From the NCBI RefSeq assembly GCF_000225705.1, contig NZ_JH126468.1, positions 308,818 through 372,817 of the forward strand: DNA of 64,000 bases. The letters run 5' to 3'. Below, one piece after another: positions 52,199 through 61,645 of this stretch. How positions within the stretch are numbered: the first letter of the stretch is position 1; each line of letters opens with the position of its first letter. This DNA comes from Collinsella tanakaei YIT 12063. Lineage in GTDB: Bacteria; Actinomycetota; Coriobacteriia; Coriobacteriales; Coriobacteriaceae. Under the pieces are notes generated by a model. That model did not search any database. It worked only from the letters and a program-made list of their open reading frames with translations, and was not told the DNA's origin. The position numbers and the translations under genes are program-made.

Positions 52199-54049
52199 AT
52201 GCACAGCTCGCCCATCATCCAGCTAGACAACGTACGCCTCAGCTACCCCTCCCCTACCGCGCAGCCCGTAGAAGCGCTTCGCGGCATCACGCTCTCTATC
52301 GCTCAAGGCGAGCATGTCTGCATTCTAGGCAGCAACGGGTCGGGGAAGTCCTCCCTCATCCAGCTGTTCAACGCGCTGATTCTGCCCACATCGGGAGACG
52401 TTCGCGTTTTGGGCAAAAGCACGCTGGATCCCGCTAACGCCATGGCGATCCGCACGCGGGCAGCCATGGTGTTCCAGCATCCAGAAGACCAAATGACCAC
52501 CAGCGTCGTCGCAGACGACGTCGCCTTTGGCCCGGAAAACCTGGGCGTTCCGCGTGAGCAGATTGTCCAGCGCGTCGATGCCGCCCTGGCAGCCGTGGGC
52601 ATGGGCCACCTGGCGCAAGCAGACCCCGCGGATCTTTCCGGCGGGCAAAAGCAGCGCGTCGCCATCGCCGGCGCGCTCGCCATGGATCCGCAGATCTTGC
52701 TGCTCGATGAGCCGGCGGCCATGCTCGACACCCACGGCAGACAGTCGATCCAGCGCATTGTGGGCTCGCTCAAGCGCCGCGGCATCACCGTGGTTCACGT
52801 CACGCATTATATGGACGATGCCCTGCTCGCAGACCGCGTCATAGTGCTGGACCACGGCCTCGTCGCGCTGGACGGGACGCCGCAGCGGGTCTTCGCCCAC
52901 CATGAACGTATCAACCAGCTTGGCTTGGAGCTCCCCTTCGCCATGCGCCTGTCCCAGCGTCTTCGCGACAGCGGCATCAACGCACCCCTCACCGCAGGCC
53001 AAGACGAACTTGCCCATTCCCTTGCGTCCATGGCGCCGCAAGGCCCCGTCCGCCACACGCCGTCAAGCAACGAAGCCGGCATCGGCAGCGCGCCCCGGAA
53101 CCACGAAGACGCCATCCCCGCCATCGCTTTCCGCGACGTCTCCTATGACTACGCGCAGGCAGCATCTGCCCGCAAAAAGCGCCGGCACGGGCTCTGCCAG
53201 CCCGCCAAGAAGCGCCCCTCGGGGCCGCTCGCCTTGGATAACGCGAGCTTCTCTTTGGCACCGGGCTCCCTAACCGCCCTGGTAGGCCATACCGGATCGG
53301 GCAAATCAACCAGCATCGAGCTCGCATGCGCACTCAAAGTCCCCCTTACCGGCACCGTCAAGGTAAACGGCATCGACACCGCGGACCTTCGACTTCGTCC
53401 GCGCCTTAGAAAAGAGATCGGCTACGTGTCGCAGCTGCCCGAACGCCAGCTTTTTGCGCAAACCGTCTATGAGGACGTTGCGTTTGGCCCGCATAATTTG
53501 GGTTTGGACGAGGACGAGGTTCGCGAACGCGTAGCGAGCGCTCTCGCTAAAACCGGTCTTGAGCCTACAGAGGCATTGCTTTGCCGATCGCCCTTCGCGC
53601 TTTCCGGCGGCCAGCAACGCTGCGTCGCCCTGGCCGGGGTCCTTTCCATGCGCCAGCCCGTCTTGGTGCTTGACGAGCCCATGGCGGGGCTTGACCCCCG
53701 CGGCCGCGAGCACGTTCGCGCCCTGCTGCAAGACCTTAAAAAACAGGGCACCGCGCTGCTGGTTGTCACGCATTCTATGGACGATGTCGCCGAGCTTGCA
53801 GACCACGTCGTCATCCTTGATCACGGGCGCGTCGTCGCCGACGGCACGCCGCGCGAGGTTTTCACCACCCGCGCAGACGCCCTGGAGAGCATAGGCATCC
53901 CAAGCGCGCAAGCGTTCGCAGAGCGTCTTGCCAGCATGGGACTCTCCTTTGCCGCCTCGTCCGCTAACGCCGCCGAAAACATCCCGCTCACCATCGATGA
54001 ACTTGTTGCGTCTCTTACGGAGGTGCTGCCCCATGGCGCTGCGCGCTAG
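52199..54049 (+). CDS. ecfA: ECF transporter ATPase, EcfA1 and EcfA2 fused in one chain
   Basis: 616 residues from the ATG at 52199. Two complete ABC domains. First: LRGITLSIAQGEHVCILGSNGSGKSSL (Walker A), VFQHPEDQMTTSVVADDVAFGPENL, LSGGQKQRV, LLLDEPAAMLD, HVTHYMDD. A linker at about 290-345 joins them. Second: GHTGSGKSTSIELAC, VSQLPERQLFAQTVYEDVAFGPHNLG, LSGGQQRCVALAGVL, VLDEPMAGLDPRGRE, VVTHSMDD. Most organisms have two genes; the covalent fusion is less common. It overlaps ecfT by 17 bases. Confidence 0.95.
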   Translation: MHSSPIIQLDNVRLSYPSPTAQPVEALRGITLSIAQGEHVCILGSNGSGKSSLIQLFNALILPTSGDVRVLGKSTLDPANAMAIRTRAAMVFQHPEDQMTTSVVADDVAFGPENLGVPREQIVQRVDAALAAVGMGHLAQADPADLSGGQKQRVAIAGALAMDPQILLLDEPAAMLDTHGRQSIQRIVGSLKRRGITVVHVTHYMDDALLADRVIVLDHGLVALDGTPQRVFAHHERINQLGLELPFAMRLSQRLRDSGINAPLTAGQDELAHSLASMAPQGPVRHTPSSNEAGIGSAPRNHEDAIPAIAFRDVSYDYAQAASARKKRRHGLCQPAKKRPSGPLALDNASFSLAPGSLTALVGHTGSGKSTSIELACALKVPLTGTVKVNGIDTADLRLRPRLRKEIGYVSQLPERQLFAQTVYEDVAFGPHNLGLDEDEVRERVASALAKTGLEPTEALLCRSPFALSGGQQRCVALAGVLSMRQPVLVLDEPMAGLDPRGREHVRALLQDLKKQGTALLVVTHSMDDVAELADHVVILDHGRVVADGTPREVFTTRADALESIGIPSAQAFAERLASMGLSFAASSANAAENIPLTIDELVASLTEVLPHGAAR

Positions 54050-54842
54050 CATTGGCCAATACTATTCTGCCAACTCCGCCATCCACCGCCTCGACCCGCG
54101 GGCAAAGCTTGTGGCGACCGTCGCCTTTATGGCGAGCTGCTTCTTTGTGCACTCCTTGGCCGGACTCGCCATAGCGGGAGTTGCCGTGGGCTCATGCGTC
54201 GCGCTGGCAAACGTGCCGGCGGGCCGGCTGCTATCCCAAATCAAGCCCATCGCGCTTTTCCTCTTTATCACATCGTTTATCAACCTGTTTTTTGTGCAAA
54301 CCGGCCAGGAGCTTGTTGGCTTTGGCCCCATCCGCATCTTTAGCGGCGGCGTCGAGGCGGCGATTCTCTATACGTTTCGCTTCTTTTTGCTGCTTATCGC
54401 AGGGTCGCTGCTTATGCTCACCACCACGCCCACGGCGCTTACCGATGGCGCGGCAAAACTACTCGCGCCCTTAGAGCGCCTGGGCGTTCCCGTAAGCCAG
54501 GGAGCGCTGGTGTTGTCCATCGCGCTGCGCTTTGTTCCCACGCTCGCGCAAGAGGCGGACAACATTGTTGCCGCGCAAACCGCACGCGGGGCAGACCTTG
54601 AGAACAAAGGCGCCCTGGCCTACGCACGCGCATGCGCGCCGCTGGTGGTACCGCTGTTTGCAAGCGCGCTGCGCCACGCGGACAACCTTGGCCGCGCGCT
54701 AGATGCCCGCTGCTACACCGGCGACGCCTCCCGCACCCACTACCATGAGATGCGCTTCTCCCCGCACGCGGACGGTCCTTTCGCCGCGGCGTGCCTGGTT
54801 TACCTGGCAGGCCTGTGTGTCATCAACCTACTCGGCATCTAG
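54033..54842 (+). CDS. ecfT: ECF transporter transmembrane component EcfT
   Basis: 269 residues from the ATG at 54033 with ACGGAGGTGCTGCCCC, inside the end of ecfA. N-terminal GQYYSANSAIHRLDPRAKLVATV, then five or more helices (FLFITSFINLFFVQT, FRFFLLLIAGSLLMLTT), and the two coupling motifs: ALRFVPTLAQEADNIVAAQTARGAD and LFASALRHADNLGRALDARCY. These Ala-Arg-Gly/Asp helices contact the two ATPases. Confidence 0.94.
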   Translation: MALRASIGQYYSANSAIHRLDPRAKLVATVAFMASCFFVHSLAGLAIAGVAVGSCVALANVPAGRLLSQIKPIALFLFITSFINLFFVQTGQELVGFGPIRIFSGGVEAAILYTFRFFLLLIAGSLLMLTTTPTALTDGAAKLLAPLERLGVPVSQGALVLSIALRFVPTLAQEADNIVAAQTARGADLENKGALAYARACAPLVVPLFASALRHADNLGRALDARCYTGDASRTHYHEMRFSPHADGPFAAACLVYLAGLCVINLLGI

Positions 54843-54950
54843 CAGCACAGCATCCAGACCCGGTGCAGGCGCCCAGTACAACACGCGCCAACACCGACAG
54901 TACGCCGCAAGTTCACCACGCACCACGCCGGCAAGCCATCAAACACAAAG

Positions 54951-55010
54951 GCGCCCCCGCCATCCCCTAGATGCTCCGCGAAGCGCGCATCTAGGGGATG
55001 GCGGGGGCGC
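54951..55010. terminator. Large hairpin terminator between ecfT and the NlpC/P60 gene
   Basis: Perfect 24-bp arms (54951-54974 and 54987-55010; begins GCGCCCCCGCC) with a 12-base loop. The tail is weak on both strands (TGCCCGTTTG one way, CTTTGTGTTTG the other). Placed between convergent genes, it can stop both. Confidence 0.75.
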
Positions 55011-55029
55011 TGCCCGTTTGGAACGCTTG

Positions 55030-56256
55030 CTATCCGGCGAGGTTGTTGCCGTTCGCCCAGCCCCAACGCGGGGTCACGATACCGCCGTAATAGCTGATCC
55101 ACTCGTCCACATTAATGCTGCGGATATAGCCAACGTTATCCATTACGGTATTGTCGCCCACGTAAATGCCCACGTGGCCGTAGATCCTGCCCGCCCATGT
55201 ATGGCTGTGAGACGAGACCGCGATAATCATGCCAACCTGCAGGTTCGACTTTTTAGAACTGGTGCAGAAGTTGCTATACATATCGTCGGCGTTACCGGGA
55301 ACGTTGCCCAGGCCCGCGCGCTCAAACACGTCAGAAACCCACCAGGCGCAAAGACCCACGCCGGGGGACGGCGTCTTCTTGCACCACGCCACAACAAGCT
55401 GCTGCAGGTTGCCCGCGCTGGACGATCCCTGGCCGTCGCCCGGAATGCTCGTGGCGCCGCCGCCAGACGCCTGTTGTTTAGCGGCCTCCTCGGCAGCGCG
55501 GCGCGCCTCCTCTTCCGCTTTCGCAGCGGCGAGAATCTCGGCATCGCGCTTGGCGATAAGGTCCTTTACATCTTGGTCAAGGCCATCAAGCAGCGCCTGG
55601 ACCTCGTCCTTCTTATCTTTCATGCTTTGCAGCTGCGCGGTCTGCTGTTCTTTAAGGCCCTCAAGCTCAACCTTCTGGCTTTCCAGCTCCGCCTTGGTTT
55701 CTTTTAGGTCCTCTTGGATCTGCGCCACTTCTTCAATGGCGCGCTGATCGCTTTCGTTCACCTTGTTGATGTAGTAGGTCTTGGACAGCAGATCGCTAAA
55801 GGATTCGGACGAAAGCAGCAGCGCCAGCATGCGATTATCGCCAGCCTTATAGCTGCTCGACACACGGTGGGCCAGATCGCCCTGCTTCTCCTCAAGCTCC
55901 TCTTGCTTCTCCTCGATCAGCTCCTGCGTGTCATCGATCTGGCCGTTGACGTCCTCGATCTGGCCGATAGTATCGTCCAGCTCCTCAGATAACGTCTGAA
56001 ATTGATCGGAAAGGTCATCGAGTTGCTGCTGCGCCTCTTCAAATTTCTTTTGGGCGGCAGCCAGGGCATCGGTGGTCTCTTTGGTTGCAGAGGGCGTAGC
56101 GAAGGCGCGCATGGGGCTGGCGAACAGCGTTGCCGCTGCCGCCGCGCCAAACAGCGCTTTTATGGCATTGCGCCGGCTTATGGCAAGCCGGTCGCTTTCA
56201 AGTGCGCAAATCTCGCCCGCCTTGTTACGGGGCGCTTGCATGGTGGGCTGTGACAT
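55030..56256 (-). CDS. Secreted coiled-coil NlpC/P60-type peptidoglycan hydrolase
   Basis: 408 residues. Tat-like signal SRRNAIKALFGAAAAATLFA at about 27-46. Then a long coiled coil (60-275: EEAQQQLDDLSDQFQTL, EEKQEELEEKQGDLAHRV, LESQKVELEGLKEQQTA) and an SGGGATSIPGDGQGSSS linker. The catalytic domain from about 290 has Cys in SPGVGLCAWWVSDVF and His in IYGHVGIYVGDNTVMDN. The layout resembles RipA/PcsB-type division hydrolases where the coiled coil controls activity. Substrate bond not fixed by sequence. Confidence 0.88.
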   Translation of the reverse strand: MSQPTMQAPRNKAGEICALESDRLAISRRNAIKALFGAAAAATLFASPMRAFATPSATKETTDALAAAQKKFEEAQQQLDDLSDQFQTLSEELDDTIGQIEDVNGQIDDTQELIEEKQEELEEKQGDLAHRVSSSYKAGDNRMLALLLSSESFSDLLSKTYYINKVNESDQRAIEEVAQIQEDLKETKAELESQKVELEGLKEQQTAQLQSMKDKKDEVQALLDGLDQDVKDLIAKRDAEILAAAKAEEEARRAAEEAAKQQASGGGATSIPGDGQGSSSAGNLQQLVVAWCKKTPSPGVGLCAWWVSDVFERAGLGNVPGNADDMYSNFCTSSKKSNLQVGMIIAVSSHSHTWAGRIYGHVGIYVGDNTVMDNVGYIRSINVDEWISYYGGIVTPRWGWANGNNLAG

Positions 56257-56432
56257 ATGGACTCCGTTTAATGTGTAATGATATGTCGAACACTGCCTGT
56301 CGCATAAGGATACCCCAGGAGCACCCTCTTCGGATTACCCTGGACGAGATTCATCAACACCCAACGGATGAACGGCCGCCCCAGGCAGTGCGCTATACTT
56401 TTGAGAGTTCGTGCAAACACAGAGGAGGACCT

Positions 56433-57494
56433 ATGTCTCAAGAACTTGCACCTCAGGATATCTGCGTACTCGTCACCGGCGGCGCCGGCTTTATCGGCTC
56501 GCACACCGTGGTCGAGCTCCTTGCCAAGGACTATCAGGTTGTCATCGTGGACGACCTCTCTAATTCCAGCCCCATCGCCGTCGACCGCATCAAGCAGATC
56601 GCTGGCGACGAGGCCGCGAAGCGCCTCACCTTCTACGAGGCGAACGTTCTTGATCGCGACGCCATGAACCGCATCTTTGACGCGCACCACATCGACCGCG
56701 TGATCCATTTCGCCGGCTTCAAGGCCGTGGGCGAGTCCGTTCACAAGCCCATTGAGTACTACCACAACAACATCGATAACACGCTGGTACTTGTTGACGT
56801 GATGCGCCAGCATGGCTGCAAGTCGATCATCTTCTCCAGCTCCGCAACCGTCTACGGCGACCCCGACCGCCTGCCCGTGCGCGAAACCGATCCCAAGAAG
56901 CCCGCCACCAATCCCTATGGCTGGACCAAGTGGATGATCGAGGAGATGCTCACCGACCTGCACACCGCCGACCCCGAGTGGAACGTTGTGCTACTTCGCT
57001 ACTTCAACCCCATCGGCGCCCATAAGAGCGGCCTTATCGGCGAAGATCCCAAGGGCATCCCCAACAACCTTGTCCCCTATGTTGCGCAAGTCGCCGTAGG
57101 CAAGCTCGAGGCCGTCCAGGTTTTTGGCGACGACTACGACACCCCCGATGGCACCGGCGTGCGCGACTACATCCACGTTGTCGACCTTGCAACCGGCCAT
57201 GTCGCCGCCCTCGACTGGATGAACGGCCGCGAGGGCGTTGAGATCTTTAACCTGGGCACCGGCCAGGGCACGTCCGTACTCGAAGTTGTCCGTGCGTTCT
57301 CCGCTGCATGCGGCCGCGAGCTGCCCTACAAGATCTGCCCGCGCCGCGGTGGAGACGTTGCCGCCGTCTACGGCGATGCTTCCAAGGCAGAGCGCGAAAT
57401 GGGCTGGAAGGCTCAGTACGGTATCGATGACATGTGCCGCGACTCGTGGAACTGGCAGTCCAAAAACCCCGACGGCTTCGCCACCGCGCAGTAG
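56433..57494 (+). CDS. galE: UDP-glucose 4-epimerase
   Basis: 353 residues from the ATG at 56433 with GAGGAGGACCT; the longer upstream frame has no start signal. Short-chain dehydrogenase fold: TGGAGFIGSHTVVELLA at 15-31; VIHFAGFKAVGESVHKP; SSSATVYGD; the catalytic YxxxK in NPYGWTKWMIEE; RYFNPIGAH; and VRDYIHVVDLATGHVAAL. Interconverts UDP-glucose and UDP-galactose. TATACT at 56391-56396 may be its -10 box. Confidence 0.95.
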   Translation: MSQELAPQDICVLVTGGAGFIGSHTVVELLAKDYQVVIVDDLSNSSPIAVDRIKQIAGDEAAKRLTFYEANVLDRDAMNRIFDAHHIDRVIHFAGFKAVGESVHKPIEYYHNNIDNTLVLVDVMRQHGCKSIIFSSSATVYGDPDRLPVRETDPKKPATNPYGWTKWMIEEMLTDLHTADPEWNVVLLRYFNPIGAHKSGLIGEDPKGIPNNLVPYVAQVAVGKLEAVQVFGDDYDTPDGTGVRDYIHVVDLATGHVAALDWMNGREGVEIFNLGTGQGTSVLEVVRAFSAACGRELPYKICPRRGGDVAAVYGDASKAEREMGWKAQYGIDDMCRDSWNWQSKNPDGFATAQ

Positions 57495-57570
57495 AGCCAA
57501 CAGCGATTCTCGCCAGTCCGTCCACCTGCCCGTTTAAGCAAGCTATTTATGCAAAGGACCCTGATTTAGC

Positions 57571-58584
57571 GTGCCTAGCCCGTTCACCGGTTTCCTCAAC
57601 CGACACTTTGAAGAAATCAACCGGCATTTGGTGTCGTTCTTTACCGACAAAACCGATAACGCCGACATCGAAGCCTATCTTTACGCACCGCTGGGACGCT
57701 TTTCGGCAAATGCGGGCAAGCGTCACCGCCCCCTTATCTGCATGCTTGCCTGCCAGGCGGTGGGCGGAGACTTCCACGCCGCCATCAGCGCGGCGGCCGC
57801 GATCGAGCATTTTCAGTCCGCCGCCCTTATCCATGACGATATCGCCGACAACGGCCAGCTACGACGCGGCGAGCCATGCATGTACCTCACCGAGGGCGAG
57901 GGCATTGCCATCAACTGCGGCGACCTCGCCCTCTCATTGGTGACGGGCAGCGTTTTGGACGATGACTCGCTTGACGACCACATGAAGATCCGTTTGCTGT
58001 ACGAGCTTGTCGACATGACCACGCGCACCATCGAAGGCCAGGCGCTCGATCTTGGCTGGGTGCGCGACCAGCGCTTTGACCTCACCGTCGATGACTACCT
58101 GCGCATGGCCACGCTCAAAACCGCCTACTACAGCGGCGCCACGCCCCTGGCATGCGGAGCCATCATTGGCCGCGGCTCAAACGAACAGGTAGAGGCGCTG
58201 CGTGCTTTTGGCCTTAACACAGGGCTCGCCTTCCAAATTCAGGACGACCTGCTCAACTTGGTGGGCAAAAAAGAGGCGAGAAACAAGGACTTCCGCTCAG
58301 ACATCACCGAGGGCAAGCGCACCTTGGTCGCCGTCCACGCCCTCGCCCACAGCAGCCACCGCGACGAGCTGGTGCAGATCTTGCAATCCGGCGCCACAGA
58401 CCCCAAGGTTCTCTCGCGCGCCGTCGAGATCTTCGAGGAGGCGGGATCCATAGACTTTGCGCGCGACTATTCGTTCAAACTCACGGCGCAGGCAAAGGAG
58501 CTCCTCGCCATTATTGAACTGGACAACCATTGCAAGGAGCTCTTCATGAGCATGGCGGATTTCTTTGTCGAGCGCCTGAGCTAG
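57571..58584 (+). CDS. Polyprenyl diphosphate synthase (trans-isoprenyl transferase)
   Basis: 337 residues from the GTG at 57571. First Asp-rich motif DDIAD in AALIHDDIADNGQLRRGEP; second motif in FQIQDDLLNLVGK (DDLLN, weak at the last place); then KDFRSDITEGKRTLVAVHAL. It makes long-chain prenyl diphosphate for quinones or lipid carriers. The Gx/HppS-I-like membrane protein at 48648 could be functionally linked. Chain length cannot be read directly. Confidence 0.88.
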   Translation: MPSPFTGFLNRHFEEINRHLVSFFTDKTDNADIEAYLYAPLGRFSANAGKRHRPLICMLACQAVGGDFHAAISAAAAIEHFQSAALIHDDIADNGQLRRGEPCMYLTEGEGIAINCGDLALSLVTGSVLDDDSLDDHMKIRLLYELVDMTTRTIEGQALDLGWVRDQRFDLTVDDYLRMATLKTAYYSGATPLACGAIIGRGSNEQVEALRAFGLNTGLAFQIQDDLLNLVGKKEARNKDFRSDITEGKRTLVAVHALAHSSHRDELVQILQSGATDPKVLSRAVEIFEEAGSIDFARDYSFKLTAQAKELLAIIELDNHCKELFMSMADFFVERLS

Positions 58585-58644
58585 CAGGGTCGCCTCAGGC
58601 ATTGGCGCCACCGCCAACGTATCCATCTAAACCGCCCAAATCAC

Positions 58645-58686
58645 AAAGCGGGCCGGACTGCGCACGCGCAATCCGGCCCGCTTTTA
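58645..58686 (+). terminator. Terminator after the polyprenyl synthase gene
   Basis: AAAGCGGGCCGGA (58645-58657) pairs perfectly with TCCGGCCCGCTTT (58672-58684) and Ts follow. Confidence 0.93.
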
Positions 58687-58732
58687 GGCTTACGCTCTGG
58701 TTCTTACCGGCTTTTCCGCCCTCGCTTTAGCG

Positions 58733-58885
58733 CTACAGAAGCTGCGAAACCAGCAGCGCCACCAAGATCACGCTGCAAATTGCTGCAGAAGCAAGGGCAC
58801 CCTTATCTTCCAGCAAGGGCAGCACGTCAAATTCGACGCCGTCCTCATCCATCATTACGTCGCCCCACGCGCGCGGCTTGTTCAT
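58733..58885 (-). CDS. 50-residue membrane-anchored small protein
   Basis: Complete short frame ATG 58885 to TAG 58733 with AAGGGGATGAGAAG before the start. The N-terminal half is soluble and acidic (NKPRAWGDVMMDEDGVEFDV). The C-terminal part is one hydrophobic helix (ALASAAICSVILVALLVSQLL, 21 residues, partly quoted here as start ALASAA and end VSQLL). Tail-anchored layout. It sits alone between the terminator at 58686 and the TVP38 gene. No family recognised. Confidence 0.65.
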   Translation of the reverse strand: MNKPRAWGDVMMDEDGVEFDVLPLLEDKGALASAAICSVILVALLVSQLL

Positions 58886-59019
58886 CTTCTCATCCCCTTA
58901 ACGCAGCTCACAGCACTCGTCGCGCCGTGGCATTCTTGCCGTGACCCTATCCTACGCGCCCATGGCAAGCCGGGCGTAAAGACCAGGGCACGGCGAAGTA
59001 AGCGTTTACCCGCGCGCCT

Positions 59020-59820
59020 CTAGCGGCGGGCTCTCGCCTCAAGCGACCTATACGCAATGGCGCCCAGGCCCACAAGCAAAACGGCAATCACCATCGAGAC
59101 AACCATGATGCCGTACTCGCCCGCGCCAAACGCAGAAGCGGCAACGGTCGATGTCACAATAGAGGGAATCCTGCCTACCGTGGCAATCGCCAAAACGGCG
59201 CCAAAACGCATACGCGTAAGGCCGGCGAAATACGTGAGAAAATCCTTGGGCGTACCCGGGATAAGGAAGATCACCAACATGATGAACTCGAGCTTGCGCG
59301 CATCTTTAAGCCAGCTAAACCGCTCAAACTGCTCGCGGGTAAAGAACAGCCCCATAACCTTCCAGCCCCAGCGGCGCACGGCCCAATAGACCAGCGAGGA
59401 CCCCACCGCGCTTGCCACCAGGCAGGCCGCGGTGCCTTCCCAAAAACCAAAGGCGTAGCCGCTTGCCAGCTCAATGGGCTCGCCGGGCAAAAACGCCAGC
59501 ACTATCTGAAGCGTATTGACGCCTATGATGGCAAGGCGACTGAGAGCCGCATGCTGCTCCACGTACGCATGCACGGCATCGGGATTAGAAAGCCATGCGT
59601 ATACGTCTGGCAAATAACGCCAGCACAGGCCCAACACCAAGGCGGCAACAATCACCAGCGCGCATACCACATGCCAACGGCGCAGGTGAAAACCGCCCCG
59701 GTGCCCGGCATCGCCCGCGCCTCGCACGCCCGTACCTGCGCCCGAGGCCGTCTCAGCCCCCTCGGCAAACGACACACTGCCCAGCGCGGGCTCCGGCTCC
59801 AAACCATTCACAGGCATCAT
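59020..59820 (-). CDS. TVP38/TMEM64-family (DedA-like) membrane protein
   Basis: 266 residues from the ATG at 59820 with GGGGAGGTCGCC. About six helices. Conserved: LAFLPGEPIELASGYAFGFWEGTAACLVASAVGS (in the family FxPxxPxExxAG-like position), KLEFIMLVIFLIPGTPKDFLTYFAGLTRM. The family (SNARE-associated Golgi/VTT) handles lipid movement in some members. The N-terminal 40 residues are Gly/Ala-rich and cytosolic. Confidence 0.9.
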   Translation of the reverse strand: MMPVNGLEPEPALGSVSFAEGAETASGAGTGVRGAGDAGHRGGFHLRRWHVVCALVIVAALVLGLCWRYLPDVYAWLSNPDAVHAYVEQHAALSRLAIIGVNTLQIVLAFLPGEPIELASGYAFGFWEGTAACLVASAVGSSLVYWAVRRWGWKVMGLFFTREQFERFSWLKDARKLEFIMLVIFLIPGTPKDFLTYFAGLTRMRFGAVLAIATVGRIPSIVTSTVAASAFGAGEYGIMVVSMVIAVLLVGLGAIAYRSLEARARR

Positions 59821-59941
59821 GGCGACCTCCCCTAACATCTTCCTTATCATTAGGTTCGCATCCGCCTGTCAACTCTTTGTCAACGGTCGAATAGTTTTTT
59901 TTGAATCCCGTAGGAAACCGCGTCCGAACGTCCTCGCGCTC

Positions 59942-61645
59942 TTATGAAAACGCGCCGACGTCAAACGTTGCGGTCACGCGGGCCCCGCCATCCGGCGCGT
60001 TGCCCAACTCAATCTTGCCTCCGTGTAGCTGGACGAGGATCTGCGACACGTTGAGGCCTAGGCCAAAGTGCTCCGCCGACTTGCGATCGCTATAAAAGGG
60101 GTCGCACCCGCGGTGCAGCGCCTCGGGTGTAAAGCCGGGTCCATCGTCCTCAATAGCCACAACAAGTATCCCATCGCCCGCGCTGCCATCGCCACCGTCG
60201 CCGGCCGCGGCGCCCCCAGCCGCAGCGCCGCAAGACACCGCCACGGTTATGTTTCCCGCCGCATGCCCGCACGCGTTGTTGAGAACGTTGCCCATGACCT
60301 CCTCGACAAGCGCCACGTCCACGCAGGCATCCCCCTCAAGCAGACCGCGCTTGCACGCAAGCTCCAGCCCTTCGCCGCGGGCGGACACGATGTCGGCGGC
60401 ATGCTCAAATAGCTCGTCGGCAAGCTCTTCGGCCCCTATCGAAGTCCGAACCACGTCTCTGTCTTCAAGCTTGGATAATCCGCTCATAGCGTTGGCATAG
60501 GACTCAAGTCGCCCAACCTGCCCCGCAAGCGTCTCAAGCCGCTCCTCGTCCATATGCTCGCCCTTTGCCTCGCGCAGGCGCGCCATCTCGACCGTGCCCT
60601 TTAGCACCGTCACGGGCGTACGCAGATCATGTGCAAACGCCGCATTGAGCCTGCGGCGCTCCTCCGCAGTGCGCCATAGCTCGCGCTGAGCCGCCAGCAG
60701 CGATGCTCGCATGTCCTCCAGCGTGACCGAAAGAGCGCCCAGCTCCTTGCCCTGCACCGGCTGAATGCAAAAATCGAGGTCTTGGGCGGCAATGCGGCGA
60801 GCGGCGCCGGAAAGATCATCCAGGGGCTCGGCGATGTGCACGCGGTAGAAGCGACGGAACATGATGATGGCCAGGCCGCCGTAAATCACAAATGGCGACG
60901 CGCCTATCAATAGGTTCAAAATGGTATAGCCCGGCTCTGCAACCCTTATGGCGTCGGCATAGTAGGCAACGTTGGATGTCTTGCCGGTGCCAAACGCCTG
61001 GGCAAAGTCTATGCCCGTCGCCGCCTCAAACATCGCGACGGAGTCCACGCGACCCGCGCGGTTGATCCGATCGTATTCTGGCAGCACCTGCGCGGTGATG
61101 TCATCGTAGTCGCTCAGCACGTCTTCCTGCGGATACTGGTCGTTGTAATTAAGGCCCCAGTCATAGAGCTCGATCTGGCCAGATTCAAGCATCTCAAGCG
61201 TCGCATACACCTCACGGTACCTATCGCTGGAGCCATCCTGCGTATACGCCGGCACGCTTTGCTCGTCCACGCTCACAAACACGGCATAGGGGTTATCGCC
61301 CGGCACGTCTATTTCCGTGGCGGGAGCCAGCTGATTTAGCTCCTCGTCATAAATATAGGGGCCCGAATCAACCGCCGCGTGCGTCACGCGCCCGCCCTGG
61401 TCCTCAAATTCAACTTCGTAATACTGAATAAAGTCGCTGCGGTCAAACGCGCTTATAACCACCATGGTAAGCGCGGTCGCTACAACCAGATAACACGCCA
61501 GGTACACGGCAAACGTCACCGCGAGGGGGCGAGAGGCCCACCACGCGCGAAGGCGCTTCAGCCTACTAGGGCGAGGCGAGCCAACCTCCTTCGATCGATG
61601 TCCGCCCGCGCCCCGGTGGCTCGTTTTTGGCAGCAAACGCCTCAT
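59942..61645 (-). CDS. Two-component sensor histidine kinase
   Basis: 567 residues from the ATG at 61645, overlapping the regulator stop (ATGA). Two membrane helices (about 42-64 and about 255-280) frame an extracytoplasmic sensor domain of about 190 residues. HAMP-like segment, then H-box NAAFAHDLRTPVTVLKGTVE, N-box LNNACGHAAGN, G1 IEDDGPGFTPEAL and G2 GLGLNVSQILVQLHGG. A Gly/Ala-rich insert separates N and G1 boxes. Ligand unknown. It is co-transcribed with the regulator. Confidence 0.94.
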   Translation of the reverse strand: MRRLLPKTSHRGAGGHRSKEVGSPRPSRLKRLRAWWASRPLAVTFAVYLACYLVVATALTMVVISAFDRSDFIQYYEVEFEDQGGRVTHAAVDSGPYIYDEELNQLAPATEIDVPGDNPYAVFVSVDEQSVPAYTQDGSSDRYREVYATLEMLESGQIELYDWGLNYNDQYPQEDVLSDYDDITAQVLPEYDRINRAGRVDSVAMFEAATGIDFAQAFGTGKTSNVAYYADAIRVAEPGYTILNLLIGASPFVIYGGLAIIMFRRFYRVHIAEPLDDLSGAARRIAAQDLDFCIQPVQGKELGALSVTLEDMRASLLAAQRELWRTAEERRRLNAAFAHDLRTPVTVLKGTVEMARLREAKGEHMDEERLETLAGQVGRLESYANAMSGLSKLEDRDVVRTSIGAEELADELFEHAADIVSARGEGLELACKRGLLEGDACVDVALVEEVMGNVLNNACGHAAGNITVAVSCGAAAGGAAAGDGGDGSAGDGILVVAIEDDGPGFTPEALHRGCDPFYSDRKSAEHFGLGLNVSQILVQLHGGKIELGNAPDGGARVTATFDVGAFS

